Below, in pieces: positions 1 to 8,660 of a stretch of 64,000 nt of DNA. The position numbers and the translations under genes were made by a program. The DNA is from Arenibacterium halophilum. GTDB taxonomy: Bacteria > Pseudomonadota > Alphaproteobacteria > Rhodobacterales > Rhodobacteraceae. Below the pieces are notes generated by a model that saw only the letters and a list, made by a program, of their open reading frames with translations, had not been told where the DNA came from and searched no databases. The DNA lies in NCBI RefSeq assembly GCF_005938225.1, contig NZ_VCPC01000002.1, positions 1,116,001 to 1,180,000 on the forward strand, written 5' to 3'. How positions within the stretch are numbered: position 1 is the first letter of the stretch; each line of letters begins with the position of its first letter.

Positions 1-661
1 TGTCGGGATGGCGCGCGCCAAAGCGGGCCACCGCCGCGCCGAACACGTCGGATAGCCGCCCCACCTCGGACCGGCGCGACCCGGGCAGCACCAGCAGGCA
101 CGACCGGCTGCCAAGCCCATAGCGGTTGCGCAGATCGGCGATTTCGCCGGGTTTCGCCACGGGTTCGGCCACCACCGGGTGGCCGACGAAATCACACTCC
201 ATCCCCGCGCGAGTCATCAGCGGCGGTTCAAACGGGAACAGCGCCAGCACCTGGTCGACCACCTCGGCCATCTTGGCGGCGCGCCCCGGACGCCACGCCC
301 AGACCGTAGGCGCGACATAGTGCACCGAACGCACCGCCATCTGCGCCTTGACCAGACGCACCACGCGCAGGCAGAAATCGGGGCTGTCGATGGTGATAAG
401 AACATCGGGGCGCGCGGCAATCACCGCCTCGGCGGTTTCGCGGATCAGGCGTTTGAGGTGAAAATACTTCGGCAGGATCTCGGCCAGGCCCATGACCGAC
501 AGTTCGTCCATCGGAAACAGGCTGGTCAGCCCCTGTGCCTGCATCTGCGGCCCGCCGATGCCCTGAAAACTGATGCCGGGGGCCAGGTCGTGCAAGCCTT
601 CCATCATCGCACCGCCCAGCCGGTCGCCCGAGGGTTCGCCCGCGATCACAAAGGCTTTCAT
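1..661 (-). CDS. lpxB: Lipid-A-disaccharide synthase, N-terminal 220 residues (cut by window edge)
   Basis: Glycosyltransferase family 19 enzyme that joins UDP-2,3-diacylglucosamine and lipid X into the lipid A disaccharide at the inner membrane. The start is clear: ATG at 661, with GEPSGD at residues 8-13, LITIDSPDF near 88-96 and PTVWAWRPGRAAK at 118-130, all typical of LpxB. Only the first 220 codons lie in the window; the UDP-sugar-binding C-terminal half is outside. Its ATG overlaps the lpxI stop in an ATGA junction, so the two are translationally coupled. LpxI makes one of its two substrates. Confidence 0.96.
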   Translation of the reverse strand, partial: MKAFVIAGEPSGDRLGGAMMEGLHDLAPGISFQGIGGPQMQAQGLTSLFPMDELSVMGLAEILPKYFHLKRLIRETAEAVIAARPDVLITIDSPDFCLRVVRLVKAQMAVRSVHYVAPTVWAWRPGRAAKMAEVVDQVLALFPFEPPLMTRAGMECDFVGHPVVAEPVAKPGEIADLRNRYGLGSRSCLLVLPGSRRSEVGRLSDVFGAAVARFGARHPD

Positions 662-1470
662 GCGGCGCGCACCCACAGGAACAGCCCGGCCTTGTCAGCC
701 GCCGCAATCACCGCGGGGGCGTCCAGCACCATGACACCATCAGCGGCCAGAACGATGCCATCCAGCCCTGCGGCCTTTGCGCCGATCACCGTGTCTACGC
801 CAATGGCCGGCATGTCGAACCGCCGATCTTGCCCGGCTTTCGGCGCTTTGAACAGGATGCCGCCGCGCGGTCCGTCATGTGCGCCTTCGCCGGTAAGTGA
901 GCGTAGCATCCAGTCGGTGCCCGGATAGGCCTCGACCGCAAGCACCTGACCGCGCGACACCACGCAGCCCTGTCCGATGTCCTGATCCGACAGCGCCGCA
1001 ACCACCGCCATCGCGCGTTCCGCATCGCGGGCGTGGGTGTCGGCGGGTGTGTGTGTGCCCAGCACGCCCGCCTCGGGCAGAAGATCGGCGCGCAACTCAT
1101 GCGCTGCGACCGGGGTCAACCCGGCCTCCTGAAACAGCGTTGCAACCGCGCGCAATGCGCTGTCATCTCCCCCGCCAAGCGCAGCGGCGATCCGCGGCAG
1201 CAAAGGCGCGGTGGCAGCATCGACAAGGCCGGGGTCGAAGGTGGGCCGCCGCACAGCCCCCGCGAAACACACGCGGGTCACGCCGCGCGCCACCAGATCG
1301 GCGATCAGGGTTCCCAACTGTTCCAACCGGAAGGGCATCACCGGCAGATCGCCGCGCCCCTCAATCGGATGGCCGTGCAGTTCGGCCAGCACGGGGGATT
1401 CGCCCTGAGCAACCAAAGCCTCGATCACCAGCCCGGGCAGCCGCCCGGTGCCCCCAACGATTGCCAGCAT
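658..1470 (-). CDS. lpxI: UDP-2,3-diacylglucosamine pyrophosphatase LpxI (DUF1009)
   Basis: 270 residues, the usual LpxI length. LpxI hydrolyses UDP-2,3-diacylglucosamine to lipid X and UMP and replaces LpxH in many alphaproteobacteria. The N-terminus carries GGTGRLPG (residues 6-13). The C-terminal domain has a conserved acidic stretch (AADGVMVLD near residue 245). It sits between lpxA and lpxB, directly before the enzyme that uses its product. The lpxA stop is 3 bases upstream of its start and it overlaps lpxB by 4 bases. Identification rests on family features and gene order. Confidence 0.95.
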   Translation of the reverse strand: MLAIVGGTGRLPGLVIEALVAQGESPVLAELHGHPIEGRGDLPVMPFRLEQLGTLIADLVARGVTRVCFAGAVRRPTFDPGLVDAATAPLLPRIAAALGGGDDSALRAVATLFQEAGLTPVAAHELRADLLPEAGVLGTHTPADTHARDAERAMAVVAALSDQDIGQGCVVSRGQVLAVEAYPGTDWMLRSLTGEGAHDGPRGGILFKAPKAGQDRRFDMPAIGVDTVIGAKAAGLDGIVLAADGVMVLDAPAVIAAADKAGLFLWVRAA

Positions 1471-1473
1471 GAC

Positions 1474-2259
1474 CTAGCCCCCGGGCGTCAGGAACGACCG
1501 GTCGCTGTCGCCCAGCACGAAGGCGACGATCTCGCGGACATAATCGCTTTCGGTTTCGTCACCCAGACGGCGGGCGCGGTCCTGAAAGGTGCCCTCGCCC
1601 TGCGCCAGCATCTGAAACGCCGCTCGAAGCGCGGTGATATCCGAACGTTTCACACCGCGCCGCTTCAGCCCGACAAGGTTCAACCCGTCCAGATGCCCGC
1701 GCGGCGCCTGCACCAGCCCATAGGGGATCACATCGTTGGTCACCATCGTCACCGCACCAATGATTGCGCCCTTGCCGATGCGTACCCATTGGTGAATGCC
1801 CGAGAGCCCACCAACGATCACGTCATCCTCGAGCACGCAATGGCCCGCGATGGCGGCATTGTTCACCACGATCACCCGGTCGCCGATCTGCGCGTCATGG
1901 GCGATATGCGCGCCTGCCATGAACAGCCCGTCATCACCCACGCGCGTCACGCCGCCACCACCTTCGGTTCCGGCATTCATCGTGACATGCTCGCGGATGC
2001 GGTTGCGCTTGCCCACGACCAGCTTGCTGTGTTCGCCGCGAAATTTCAGATCCTGCGGAATTTCACCGATCACGGCGAAGGGAAAGATCACCGTATCTTC
2101 GCCAACTTCGGTGTCGCCCGCGATCACGACATGGCTTTTCAACTCGACCCGGTCGCCCAGCACCGCCTGGGCGCCCACCACACAGAATGGCCCGATCGTG
2201 CAGTCGGCGCCGATCCGGGCGCCCTCTTCGATCACGGCAGAGGGATGGATGCTGCTCAT
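1474..2259 (-). CDS. lpxA: Acyl-ACP:UDP-N-acetylglucosamine O-acyltransferase LpxA
   Basis: First enzyme of lipid A synthesis; transfers R-3-hydroxyacyl from ACP to O3 of UDP-GlcNAc. The 261-residue protein opens with left-handed beta-helix hexapeptide repeats (IHPSAVIEEGARIG onward). The catalytic histidine lies in AHIAHD (H121, matching E. coli H125). The C-terminal third is the alpha-helical domain of the family. It follows fabZ by 5 bases, so the dehydratase that competes for the same hydroxyacyl-ACP is made in a fixed ratio with it. lpxD, which usually shares this locus, is not here. Confidence 0.97.
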   Translation of the reverse strand: MSSIHPSAVIEEGARIGADCTIGPFCVVGAQAVLGDRVELKSHVVIAGDTEVGEDTVIFPFAVIGEIPQDLKFRGEHSKLVVGKRNRIREHVTMNAGTEGGGGVTRVGDDGLFMAGAHIAHDAQIGDRVIVVNNAAIAGHCVLEDDVIVGGLSGIHQWVRIGKGAIIGAVTMVTNDVIPYGLVQAPRGHLDGLNLVGLKRRGVKRSDITALRAAFQMLAQGEGTFQDRARRLGDETESDYVREIVAFVLGDSDRSFLTPGG

Positions 2260-2264
2260 TTCGA

Positions 2265-2729
2265 CTACGCCTTCGGCAGGTCGATCATGGCGGTAAATTC
2301 GGCCTCGGCCGCCAGTTCACCGTCCACAGTCGCCTTGCCCGCGAATTTCCAGACCTTGCCGCCCGGTTTTCCGCGCGTGGTGGTCACCTGCATTTCCAGC
2401 ACATCGCCAGGGCCAACCTTGCGGCGGAATTTGCAGCCGTCGATGGCCATGAAATAGATCAGCAGTTCCTTGTCCGCCATATCCAGCGCCACGCCCACCA
2501 TCACGCCTGCGGTCTGAGCCATCGCTTCAACGATGGTGACGCCGGGCATGACCGGCACGCCGGGGAAATGGCCCTGAAAATGCGGCTCGTTCATGGTGAC
2601 ATTCTTGATGCCCTTGGCCGAATTCGTGCCGTCGATCTCGACCACCTTGTCGACCAGCAGGAACGGATACCGATGCGGAAGGATCCGCTGGATCAGTTGG
2701 ATATCCGCGCTTTGCAAACCATCGCTCAT
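2265..2729 (-). CDS. fabZ: 3-hydroxyacyl-ACP dehydratase FabZ
   Basis: Hot-dog fold dehydratase of type II fatty acid synthesis. I chose ATG at 2729 (154 residues) because an AGGAG lies 10 bases upstream; a GTG at 2738 would touch that AGGAG directly. [12 protein letters not shown] is the family's N-terminal signature. [12 protein letters not shown] holds the catalytic histidine (H54) and VEAMAQ the catalytic glutamate (E68). The gap of about 80 bases to the upstream ompH stop may hold a promoter, though none is obvious. Confidence 0.97.
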   Translation of the reverse strand: MSDGLQSADIQLIQRILPHRYPFLLVDKVVEIDGTNSAKGIKNVTMNEPHFQGHFPGVPVMPGVTIVEAMAQTAGVMVGVALDMADKELLIYFMAIDGCKFRRKVGPGDVLEMQVTTTRGKPGGKVWKFAGKATVDGELAAEAEFTAMIDLPKA

Positions 2730-2808
2730 GGCTGTCACTCTCCTGTTGCGGTGCTGTCACTGACTAACAACCGGGGCGCCGCTGGGCCAGACCCTAGTTT
2801 TGTGACCT

Positions 2809-3423
2809 TTAATCGCCAGCGGGGGCCTGCCCCGGCTCGGGTGTCGTGTCGGGGGTTTGAGGCCGGCCCGACAGCAATCCCTGCCCGTCGCCAATCTTGG
2901 CGTCGATCCGTTCAATCGCCAGTTCGGTTATATCAGTGGCATTGGCACTCAGGAACACGCTTGACCGTTCAAGGATCACCCCCGCACCCGTATCTTGCAT
3001 GACCCCTGCCAGAACTGGCCGCAGTGCCTCGAAAAATGCTCCGCGCGCTTCGTCTCGGCGCTGGGCCAAGGCACGCGCCTTGCCGTCCTGAACGCTACGT
3101 ATCGTCTGAACCTTGGCATCGAACGCATCGGCGAGCTTTCGAAACTCGTCCGGGTCCATACTTGCACGCCGTTCGGTCAGGTCCAGCTCTTCTGCGGTCA
3201 ATTCAGATTCAATCCGGCGGTTCTCGGCCGCAAGAACAGTGCCGTCGGCCTCGATTTCGCGTGCGATCCGCTGGCCAAACGCCGAGTCCACAAACAACCG
3301 GTCCGAAGAAATCGTCAGGATCGCGCTTTGCGGCAGACCCAGTTGCTGGGCCTGCGCAGCTGACGCGCCGAGACATCCCAGAGCAATCAGACCCGCCAAG
3401 AGAACGCTACGAAGCCGGCTCAC
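2809..3423 (-). CDS. Periplasmic chaperone of the Skp/OmpH family
   Basis: 204 residues from a GTG start 7 bases after the bamA stop. A signal peptide is clear (hydrophobic LLAGLIALGCLGASAAQAQ, predicted cleavage after AQA). The mature part is rich in charged helices (residues about 60-140), like the coiled-coil arms of Skp, and ends in a proline-rich tail. Skp carries unfolded outer-membrane proteins to the BamA machine, which fits its place directly after bamA. The family diverges strongly, so the call rests on signal peptide, helical composition and synteny. Confidence 0.85.
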   Translation of the reverse strand: MSRLRSVLLAGLIALGCLGASAAQAQQLGLPQSAILTISSDRLFVDSAFGQRIAREIEADGTVLAAENRRIESELTAEELDLTERRASMDPDEFRKLADAFDAKVQTIRSVQDGKARALAQRRDEARGAFFEALRPVLAGVMQDTGAGVILERSSVFLSANATDITELAIERIDAKIGDGQGLLSGRPQTPDTTPEPGQAPAGD

Positions 3424-3430
3424 GCGCGGC

Positions 3431-5791
3431 CTAGAAACGTGCCTGAAGCGTCAGGTCGAACGTCTGTTCCTTGTCATAGGTTTCCTTGCGCAGCGCATTG
3501 GAAAAGTTCAGTCGCAGCGGGCCAAACCCGGTATCCCACAGGATCGAGAACCCGATGACATGACGCAGCGAACCGCTTTCGCCGACAATGGTCCCGACGC
3601 CAGAGTTCGAGTTTTCCAAGCCCCAGAGGTTGCCCACATCGTAGAACAGGCCGCCCCGGATACCCAGTTCCTCGGGCAGACCCAGCGGGAATTCGGCCTC
3701 GAACCGGGCGACGGCATAGGTGTTGCCGCCAAGCGCATCGCTTTTACCGTTCGACAGATCCCGGGGGCCGATGCCGGCCGGTTCGAAACCGCGGATCGAG
3801 TCGGGGTTAAGTATGAAACGGTCAACAGAACGCGACATGTTGTTGCCACGCCAGCGCAGCGCGCCAGCCTCGAACGTCGCCCTCAGCGTTACTTCTTCGC
3901 GCAGCACCTGCTTTTGCGCGATGGCTTTGGCCCGTGCGCGGACGAACTTGTTGTCGCCGCCCAGCCCGCCGAAATCTGCGCCCAGTTCAAGAAGGACCCC
4001 GGCATTCGGGTTCAGACCGGTCAGCCGGCTGTCGTAGCTGTATTTCAGACCAAAGGCGCTGGACGCACGCCGCCCCATGGCGATCTCGCTGGCCACCACG
4101 TTGCCTGTTGTCACGTTGTCGCGCGCTTCCATCAGCGAACTGCTGTAGTTGTAGCTGACCTGCAGCGATCCGCTTTCGCTGACGGGGAACGTCAGTTTGG
4201 GCACGAAGAAGCGCGTGTTGGTATCGTAAGACGCAAAGGACGAGTTGGTAGACGATACGCCAAGGTCCAGATCGAACTGGACATTGCGGCCCAGCAGGTA
4301 CGGCTCTGTGAAGCCCAGAGTGTATTCTTCGGAATCCTGTGCCGTCGCGACGGTAAAGCTCAGCCGCTGGCCGCGCCCAAGGAAGTTGTTTTCCCGCAGG
4401 CCGACGGCCACACCAAACCCGTCATTCAACGAATATGAACCACCAAAGGACAGCGAGCCGGTCGGCTTTTCCTCGACGTCGACGTCGATGACAACCTGAT
4501 CCTGCGTGCTGCCCTGACGCGCTTCGACATCGGCGTTTTCGAAATACCCCAGCGCGCGGATCCGCTCGGCGCTTTCGCGAATTTCGCGCGGGTTGAAGGG
4601 ATCGCCCTCGACGATGCGGAACTGCTGCCGCACAACACGGTCCAGCGTTGTGGTGTTGCCTTCCACGTCGATGCGCTCAACGAAGATACGCGGGCCACGG
4701 GTCAGCACCAATTCGACGTCCAGCGTCAACTCGCGATCGTTCCGGGTGATCCGGGGTTCTACCCGCAGAAAATCGATGCCCTTCTTGATCGCAAGCCGCT
4801 CCATCCGGGCGATGGCGTTTTCCACCAGGGTCGGCGTGTAGACGACGCCAGGCTTGATCTTCAGCGCCTCTTGAAATTCTGCGGCGTCGGCCTCGGCAAT
4901 TTCGCTTGTGGTGCTGATCTGGCCGAACCGGAATTGCTGGCCCTCTTCCACATTCACGACAAGGAAAAAGGCATCGCGTTCGCGGGTCAGCTCGGCATTG
5001 GTGCCCAACGTCCGGAAATCAATATAGCCGCGCGACAGGTAGAAATCGCGCAGAACCTGTCTGTCGAACTGAATCCGCTCTTCGATAAGGGTATCGGCGC
5101 GAATGAAGGTGCGCAGGAAGTTCGCCTGCTTTGTTTCCAGCACACGGCGCAGGCGCCGGTCGGAAAACGCGCGGTTGCCAACAAAGCTGACGCGCTCGAT
5201 CTCGATGGTGTCGCCTTCGGAAATCTCGAACACCAGATCGACACGGTTGTCGCTGCGGCGGATGATACGGGGTGTGACCTTGGCGGCGATCCGGCCTTGC
5301 TGGGCATAGGCCTCGGCGATGGTTGCGGCATCTGCCTCGGCCTGCCCGGGGCTGAACACGCGACGCGACTGGGATTCGATGAAATCACCAAGTGCCTCGT
5401 CCTTGATGCGGCGATTCCCTTCAAAGTTGATCCGGTTGATCGTGGGGTATTCGACCACACGGACCACCAGCGTGCTGCCGCTGGGCACAAGCTCGACGCT
5501 TTCGAACAGGCCGGAATTCACGATCCGCTGGTAGGCATCGTTCAGCTCGCCCGCAGAGACGGGGCGGCTGTTGTCGAGCCCTGCGTAATTCGCAATGGTT
5601 CCGGTTTGAATCCGTTGGTTGCCTTCAACGCTGATCCGGTTGAACCGATAGCTCTGCGCCCAGGCTTCATGGGCGACACCGCCAGCAATCAGCGCCGCCG
5701 CGACCGCTGCCGCAGGCGTGATCTTATACCAGATTTTGGCGATGCCCCGCCGGTTAACGCAGGATTTACCCGCCGCGTTCCCCAAAGCCAT
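3431..5791 (-). CDS. bamA: Outer membrane protein assembly factor BamA
   Basis: Core of the BAM complex that folds and inserts beta-barrel proteins into the outer membrane. 786 residues: N-terminal signal segment (AAAVAAALIAGG, then AWAQ), five POTRA domains to about residue 430, and a 16-strand barrel. The conserved L6-loop RGF motif is present (SIRGFEPAG near residue 665) and the last residue is the expected phenylalanine (LTLQARF). The leader is long because the ATG at 5791 adds about 20 charged residues before the hydrophobic core; a later start cannot be excluded. A promoter and a terminator lie just upstream. Confidence 0.98.
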   Translation of the reverse strand: MALGNAAGKSCVNRRGIAKIWYKITPAAAVAAALIAGGVAHEAWAQSYRFNRISVEGNQRIQTGTIANYAGLDNSRPVSAGELNDAYQRIVNSGLFESVELVPSGSTLVVRVVEYPTINRINFEGNRRIKDEALGDFIESQSRRVFSPGQAEADAATIAEAYAQQGRIAAKVTPRIIRRSDNRVDLVFEISEGDTIEIERVSFVGNRAFSDRRLRRVLETKQANFLRTFIRADTLIEERIQFDRQVLRDFYLSRGYIDFRTLGTNAELTRERDAFFLVVNVEEGQQFRFGQISTTSEIAEADAAEFQEALKIKPGVVYTPTLVENAIARMERLAIKKGIDFLRVEPRITRNDRELTLDVELVLTRGPRIFVERIDVEGNTTTLDRVVRQQFRIVEGDPFNPREIRESAERIRALGYFENADVEARQGSTQDQVVIDVDVEEKPTGSLSFGGSYSLNDGFGVAVGLRENNFLGRGQRLSFTVATAQDSEEYTLGFTEPYLLGRNVQFDLDLGVSSTNSSFASYDTNTRFFVPKLTFPVSESGSLQVSYNYSSSLMEARDNVTTGNVVASEIAMGRRASSAFGLKYSYDSRLTGLNPNAGVLLELGADFGGLGGDNKFVRARAKAIAQKQVLREEVTLRATFEAGALRWRGNNMSRSVDRFILNPDSIRGFEPAGIGPRDLSNGKSDALGGNTYAVARFEAEFPLGLPEELGIRGGLFYDVGNLWGLENSNSGVGTIVGESGSLRHVIGFSILWDTGFGPLRLNFSNALRKETYDKEQTFDLTLQARF

Positions 5792-5823
5792 ATTTCCAAC
5801 CCGATCCCAGCTACACTTACGTT

Positions 5824-5852
5824 TAGGTATCGGGATTGTTACGCGATGTCAA
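5824..5852 (-). promoter_or_regulatory. Putative bamA promoter
   Basis: On the minus strand TTGACA (5847-5852) is followed after exactly 17 bases by TACCTA (5824-5829). That is a perfect -35 element with a weak -10, about 30 bases before the bamA ATG and just after the terminator-like hairpin. It would give bamA its own transcript in addition to read-through from rseP. Confidence 0.45.
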
Positions 5853-5862
5853 AACCAAGCGA

Positions 5863-5893
5863 AAGCGGCGCGGGAGTTTTTCCCGCGCCGCTT
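5863..5893 (-). terminator. Hairpin terminator between the 41-residue ORF and bamA
   Basis: A perfect 13-base-pair stem (5863-5875 with 5881-5893), loop of 5. On the minus strand it is followed by a T-rich stretch with TTTT six bases on. On the plus strand a run of six T follows after GGCAA, so it may work both ways. It lies between the small membrane-protein ORF and the bamA promoter. Confidence 0.7.
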
Positions 5894-5922
5894 GGCAATT
5901 TTTTACGTGGTGCCTGTGCCTG

Positions 5923-6048
5923 TCAGAGGCTGCCAAGCCATGCCCCGGCGCAAAGCGCGATGGCAAGCGTGGTGACGTACAAAAGCCGGTCCCAATTCAG
6001 TGCCATGACAAGGGATAGACCGTTGTAAGAGTGTTGCAGCGTTTGCAT
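5923..6048 (-). CDS. 41-residue single-span membrane protein between rseP and bamA
   Basis: A short frame with ATG at 6048 and TGA at 5923. The predicted protein begins MQTLQHSYNGLSLV and has one hydrophobic span, LYVTTLAIALCAGAWLG (residues about 23-39). An AGGGAA lies about 8 bases upstream of the ATG. It is followed 30 bases later by a strong terminator hairpin, so the terminator closes a unit ending with this ORF. Its place between the site-2 protease and BamA suggests an envelope role, but that is only context. I recognise no named family. An inner-membrane microprotein is the simplest reading. Confidence 0.7.
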   Translation of the reverse strand: MQTLQHSYNGLSLVMALNWDRLLYVTTLAIALCAGAWLGSL

Positions 6049-6127
6049 GGTTACCGATTCCCTTTTTGCTTGGGCACAACCTAGGGTTCGAATGTGGCAA
6101 CACTACGGCGCCTTATGGTTGTTTCCA

Positions 6128-7480
6128 CTAGCAGAACAGATCGTTTCCAAGTGCGAAAAGCATCAGCGTCAGGATCGCGGCAATCCCGATCGACATCAGA
6201 ACGCGCAGGGCCTTTTCGTTCGGCGGGCGGCCTGCAACCGCCTCGTAAATATAGAAAACAAGGTGGCCGCCATCCAGCGCCGGGATGGGAAACAGGTTCA
6301 GCAAGCCAACGGCCGTCGACAGAACGGCGATGAACCAGATAAAACTTTGTGCCCCCTGCGACGCCATGGCGCCCGAGGTTTCGGCAATTCCGATCGGGCC
6401 CGAGATATTACAGGTGCTGATTGCGCCGGTGATCATGTGCCACAGCCCCGACAGCGAACCCTCGACGATTCGCCCGGTCTGCGCGATGCCGCCCAACAGG
6501 GCCTCACCGGGGCCGGCGGCCTCTTTCGCGGGTTCGAATGCCATAGAACTGACGACGCCGATGCGCCAATGGGTCGCAAAACCGCCATCGGCCTGGGGTT
6601 CATCCGTCCGGCGCGGGGCCAGCGCGAATTCCAGGGTTTCACCGTCGCGCCAGACATCAATGGCCAGCGCCCGCCCGTCCGAGGATTCGACGGCATTCTT
6701 CAACTGGTCGAAGGCAAAGATTGCATCACCATCGACTGCGGTGATCACATCGCCCGTCTCAAGCCCGATGTCGTAAGCGGCGCTGCGCGGCGCGATACTT
6801 GAGATCAGGGGCGGATAGGGAAACGGGCCATCCACCGTTAGGTCGGCCCCGTCGCGACGGATGCGGTAATCAACAATGGCTTCGGCCGGAAGTCGGCTGC
6901 GGAACTCTTCCCAGTTGCCTGTGCCGTCAAAAGCGGGCGTGGCGATGCCGCCGATCTCAAGCACCTCATCGCCCGCGCGCAGATCGTATTGCGCCGCCAG
7001 CGGAAGGTTTGGCGCTTCGGCGACGGTCAGCGGGTCGCGTTCGACCCCGCGAAACATGAAGATCGCAGTGAAAACAAGGATCGACATGACGAAATTGAAC
7101 ACCGGACCGGCGGCAACAGTGGCCGCCCGCGCCCAAAGCGGCGCGCCGTGCATGGTACGTCGCAGGGTTGCGGGATCTTTGGCTGCGGCCTGCATCGCCT
7201 CGGCATCCTGACCGGAGGCGGCGTCGGCATCGCCCATGAACCGTACGTATCCGCCAAAAGGCAGCGCCGCGACCTGCCAGCGCGTCCCGCGCCGGTCGAC
7301 CCGCGAAAACAGCACCGGCCCAAACCCCAGCGAGAACACCTCGGCATGAATGCCGGACCAGCGGCCGACGATGTAATGGCCGTATTCGTGAACGGCCACG
7401 ATCACGGACAGGGCAACGACAAAGGCCACAACGGTGTAGAGAAGCCCGCCGAATTGGGGGATGAGTGCATAGATGTCCAA
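6128..7480 (-). CDS. rseP: Site-2 zinc protease RseP
   Basis: Intramembrane metalloprotease that cleaves anti-sigma factors and remnant signal peptides. I place the start at TTG 7480 (450 residues), 4 bases after the dxr stop. It gives the normal short N-terminus before the first membrane helix; the only in-frame ATG upstream (7558) lies inside dxr. HEYGH at residues 31-35 is the zinc motif and FPIPALDGGH near residue 400 supplies the third ligand. The middle part holds PDZ-like sequence. It belongs to the uppS-cdsA-dxr-rseP-bamA order common in proteobacteria. Confidence 0.96.
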   Translation of the reverse strand: MDIYALIPQFGGLLYTVVAFVVALSVIVAVHEYGHYIVGRWSGIHAEVFSLGFGPVLFSRVDRRGTRWQVAALPFGGYVRFMGDADAASGQDAEAMQAAAKDPATLRRTMHGAPLWARAATVAAGPVFNFVMSILVFTAIFMFRGVERDPLTVAEAPNLPLAAQYDLRAGDEVLEIGGIATPAFDGTGNWEEFRSRLPAEAIVDYRIRRDGADLTVDGPFPYPPLISSIAPRSAAYDIGLETGDVITAVDGDAIFAFDQLKNAVESSDGRALAIDVWRDGETLEFALAPRRTDEPQADGGFATHWRIGVVSSMAFEPAKEAAGPGEALLGGIAQTGRIVEGSLSGLWHMITGAISTCNISGPIGIAETSGAMASQGAQSFIWFIAVLSTAVGLLNLFPIPALDGGHLVFYIYEAVAGRPPNEKALRVLMSIGIAAILTLMLFALGNDLFC

Positions 7481-7484
7481 AAGT

Positions 7485-8657
7485 CTAACCTGCCTGCTTT
7501 GCCATAGCCTCGTCCGACCACATTCTTGCCAGATGGTCCGTTTGCATAACGTTATCAAGCGTCATTGCGGCATCAATAAGATCTGATTCCGCCTCGAACC
7601 GGTCAAGCACCCGTTCCACGATGTCCGCCATGTCCATGAACCCGATGCGCCCCGCGATGAAGGCATCAAGGCTGCGTTCCTTGGCCGCGTTGAACACCGC
7701 CCCGGTCAGTCCGCCCCGCGCCATCACGGCGCGCGCCAACCGCAGCGCGGGAAAGCGCGCCTCGTCCGGGGTGGTGAAATTCAACTGGCCGATGCGCGCC
7801 AGATCCAGCCGTGCCACGGGCAAAGGCTGACGCGCGGGATGGTGCAGCGCATAGCCGATGGCGTGTCGCATATCGGGCGCACCCAGATGCGCCATCATCG
7901 CCCCGTCATGGAACCCGACCAGCGCGTGCACGATGGATTCGGGATGCACCAGCACCTCGATCCGGTCAGGTGCGATACCGAAGAATTCTCGCGTTTCAAT
8001 GACTTCCAGCGCCTTGTTGAACATAGAGGCGGAATCGATCGTGATGCGCTGCCCCATGTCCCAGTTCGGATGGGTCGCGGCCAGTTCCGGCGTGGCATGG
8101 CGCAGCTTGTCCATAGGCCAATCGCGGAAAGCACCACCACTGGCGGTAATTACGATTCGTTCAACACGGTCAATGTCTTCGCCACCAAGCGCTTGAAAGA
8201 TCGCGGAATGTTCGCTGTCGACCGGCAGGATGCGCGCGCTGTTGGCCCGCGCGGTTTCCATCACCAGCGCCCCCGCACAAACCAGAGATTCCTTGTTCGC
8301 CAGCGCCAGCGTTGCCCCCTGCCCCAATGCGGCCAGCCCTGGGGCCAACCCGGCCGAGCCGACAATGGCCGAGAGAACCCAATCGGCGGGCCGCGCGCCC
8401 GCCTCCGACAGCGCGGTCGTTCCGGCCGCGGCCTCAATCTGCGTTCCTTCAAGCGCGACGCGCAGATCAGGCAGACACTCGTCGAACGCGGTGACGGCGA
8501 TATCGGCATTCAGGCGCCGTGCGTCCTGCGCCAGCTGCGCGACGTTGCGCCCGCCCGTCAGCGCAACCACGTCATAGGAGGCTGGGTTGCGGTCGATCAG
8601 GTCAATGCAATTCTGGCCGACCGAGCCGGTCGCGCCAAATATCGACACGCGGCGCAT
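7485..8657 (-). CDS. dxr: 1-deoxy-D-xylulose 5-phosphate reductoisomerase
   Basis: 390 residues. Converts DXP to 2-C-methyl-D-erythritol 4-phosphate with NADPH, the first committed step of the MEP isoprenoid route. The NADPH-binding motif is GATGSVGQ (residues 8-15). Later blocks ANKESLV, the SGGAFRDWP flexible-loop region and HPESIVHALV match the family. It lies 3 bases after cdsA and feeds isoprenoid precursors to UppS in the same unit. Confidence 0.98.
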   Translation of the reverse strand: MRRVSIFGATGSVGQNCIDLIDRNPASYDVVALTGGRNVAQLAQDARRLNADIAVTAFDECLPDLRVALEGTQIEAAAGTTALSEAGARPADWVLSAIVGSAGLAPGLAALGQGATLALANKESLVCAGALVMETARANSARILPVDSEHSAIFQALGGEDIDRVERIVITASGGAFRDWPMDKLRHATPELAATHPNWDMGQRITIDSASMFNKALEVIETREFFGIAPDRIEVLVHPESIVHALVGFHDGAMMAHLGAPDMRHAIGYALHHPARQPLPVARLDLARIGQLNFTTPDEARFPALRLARAVMARGGLTGAVFNAAKERSLDAFIAGRIGFMDMADIVERVLDRFEAESDLIDAAMTLDNVMQTDHLARMWSDEAMAKQAG

Positions 8658-8660
8658 CGC

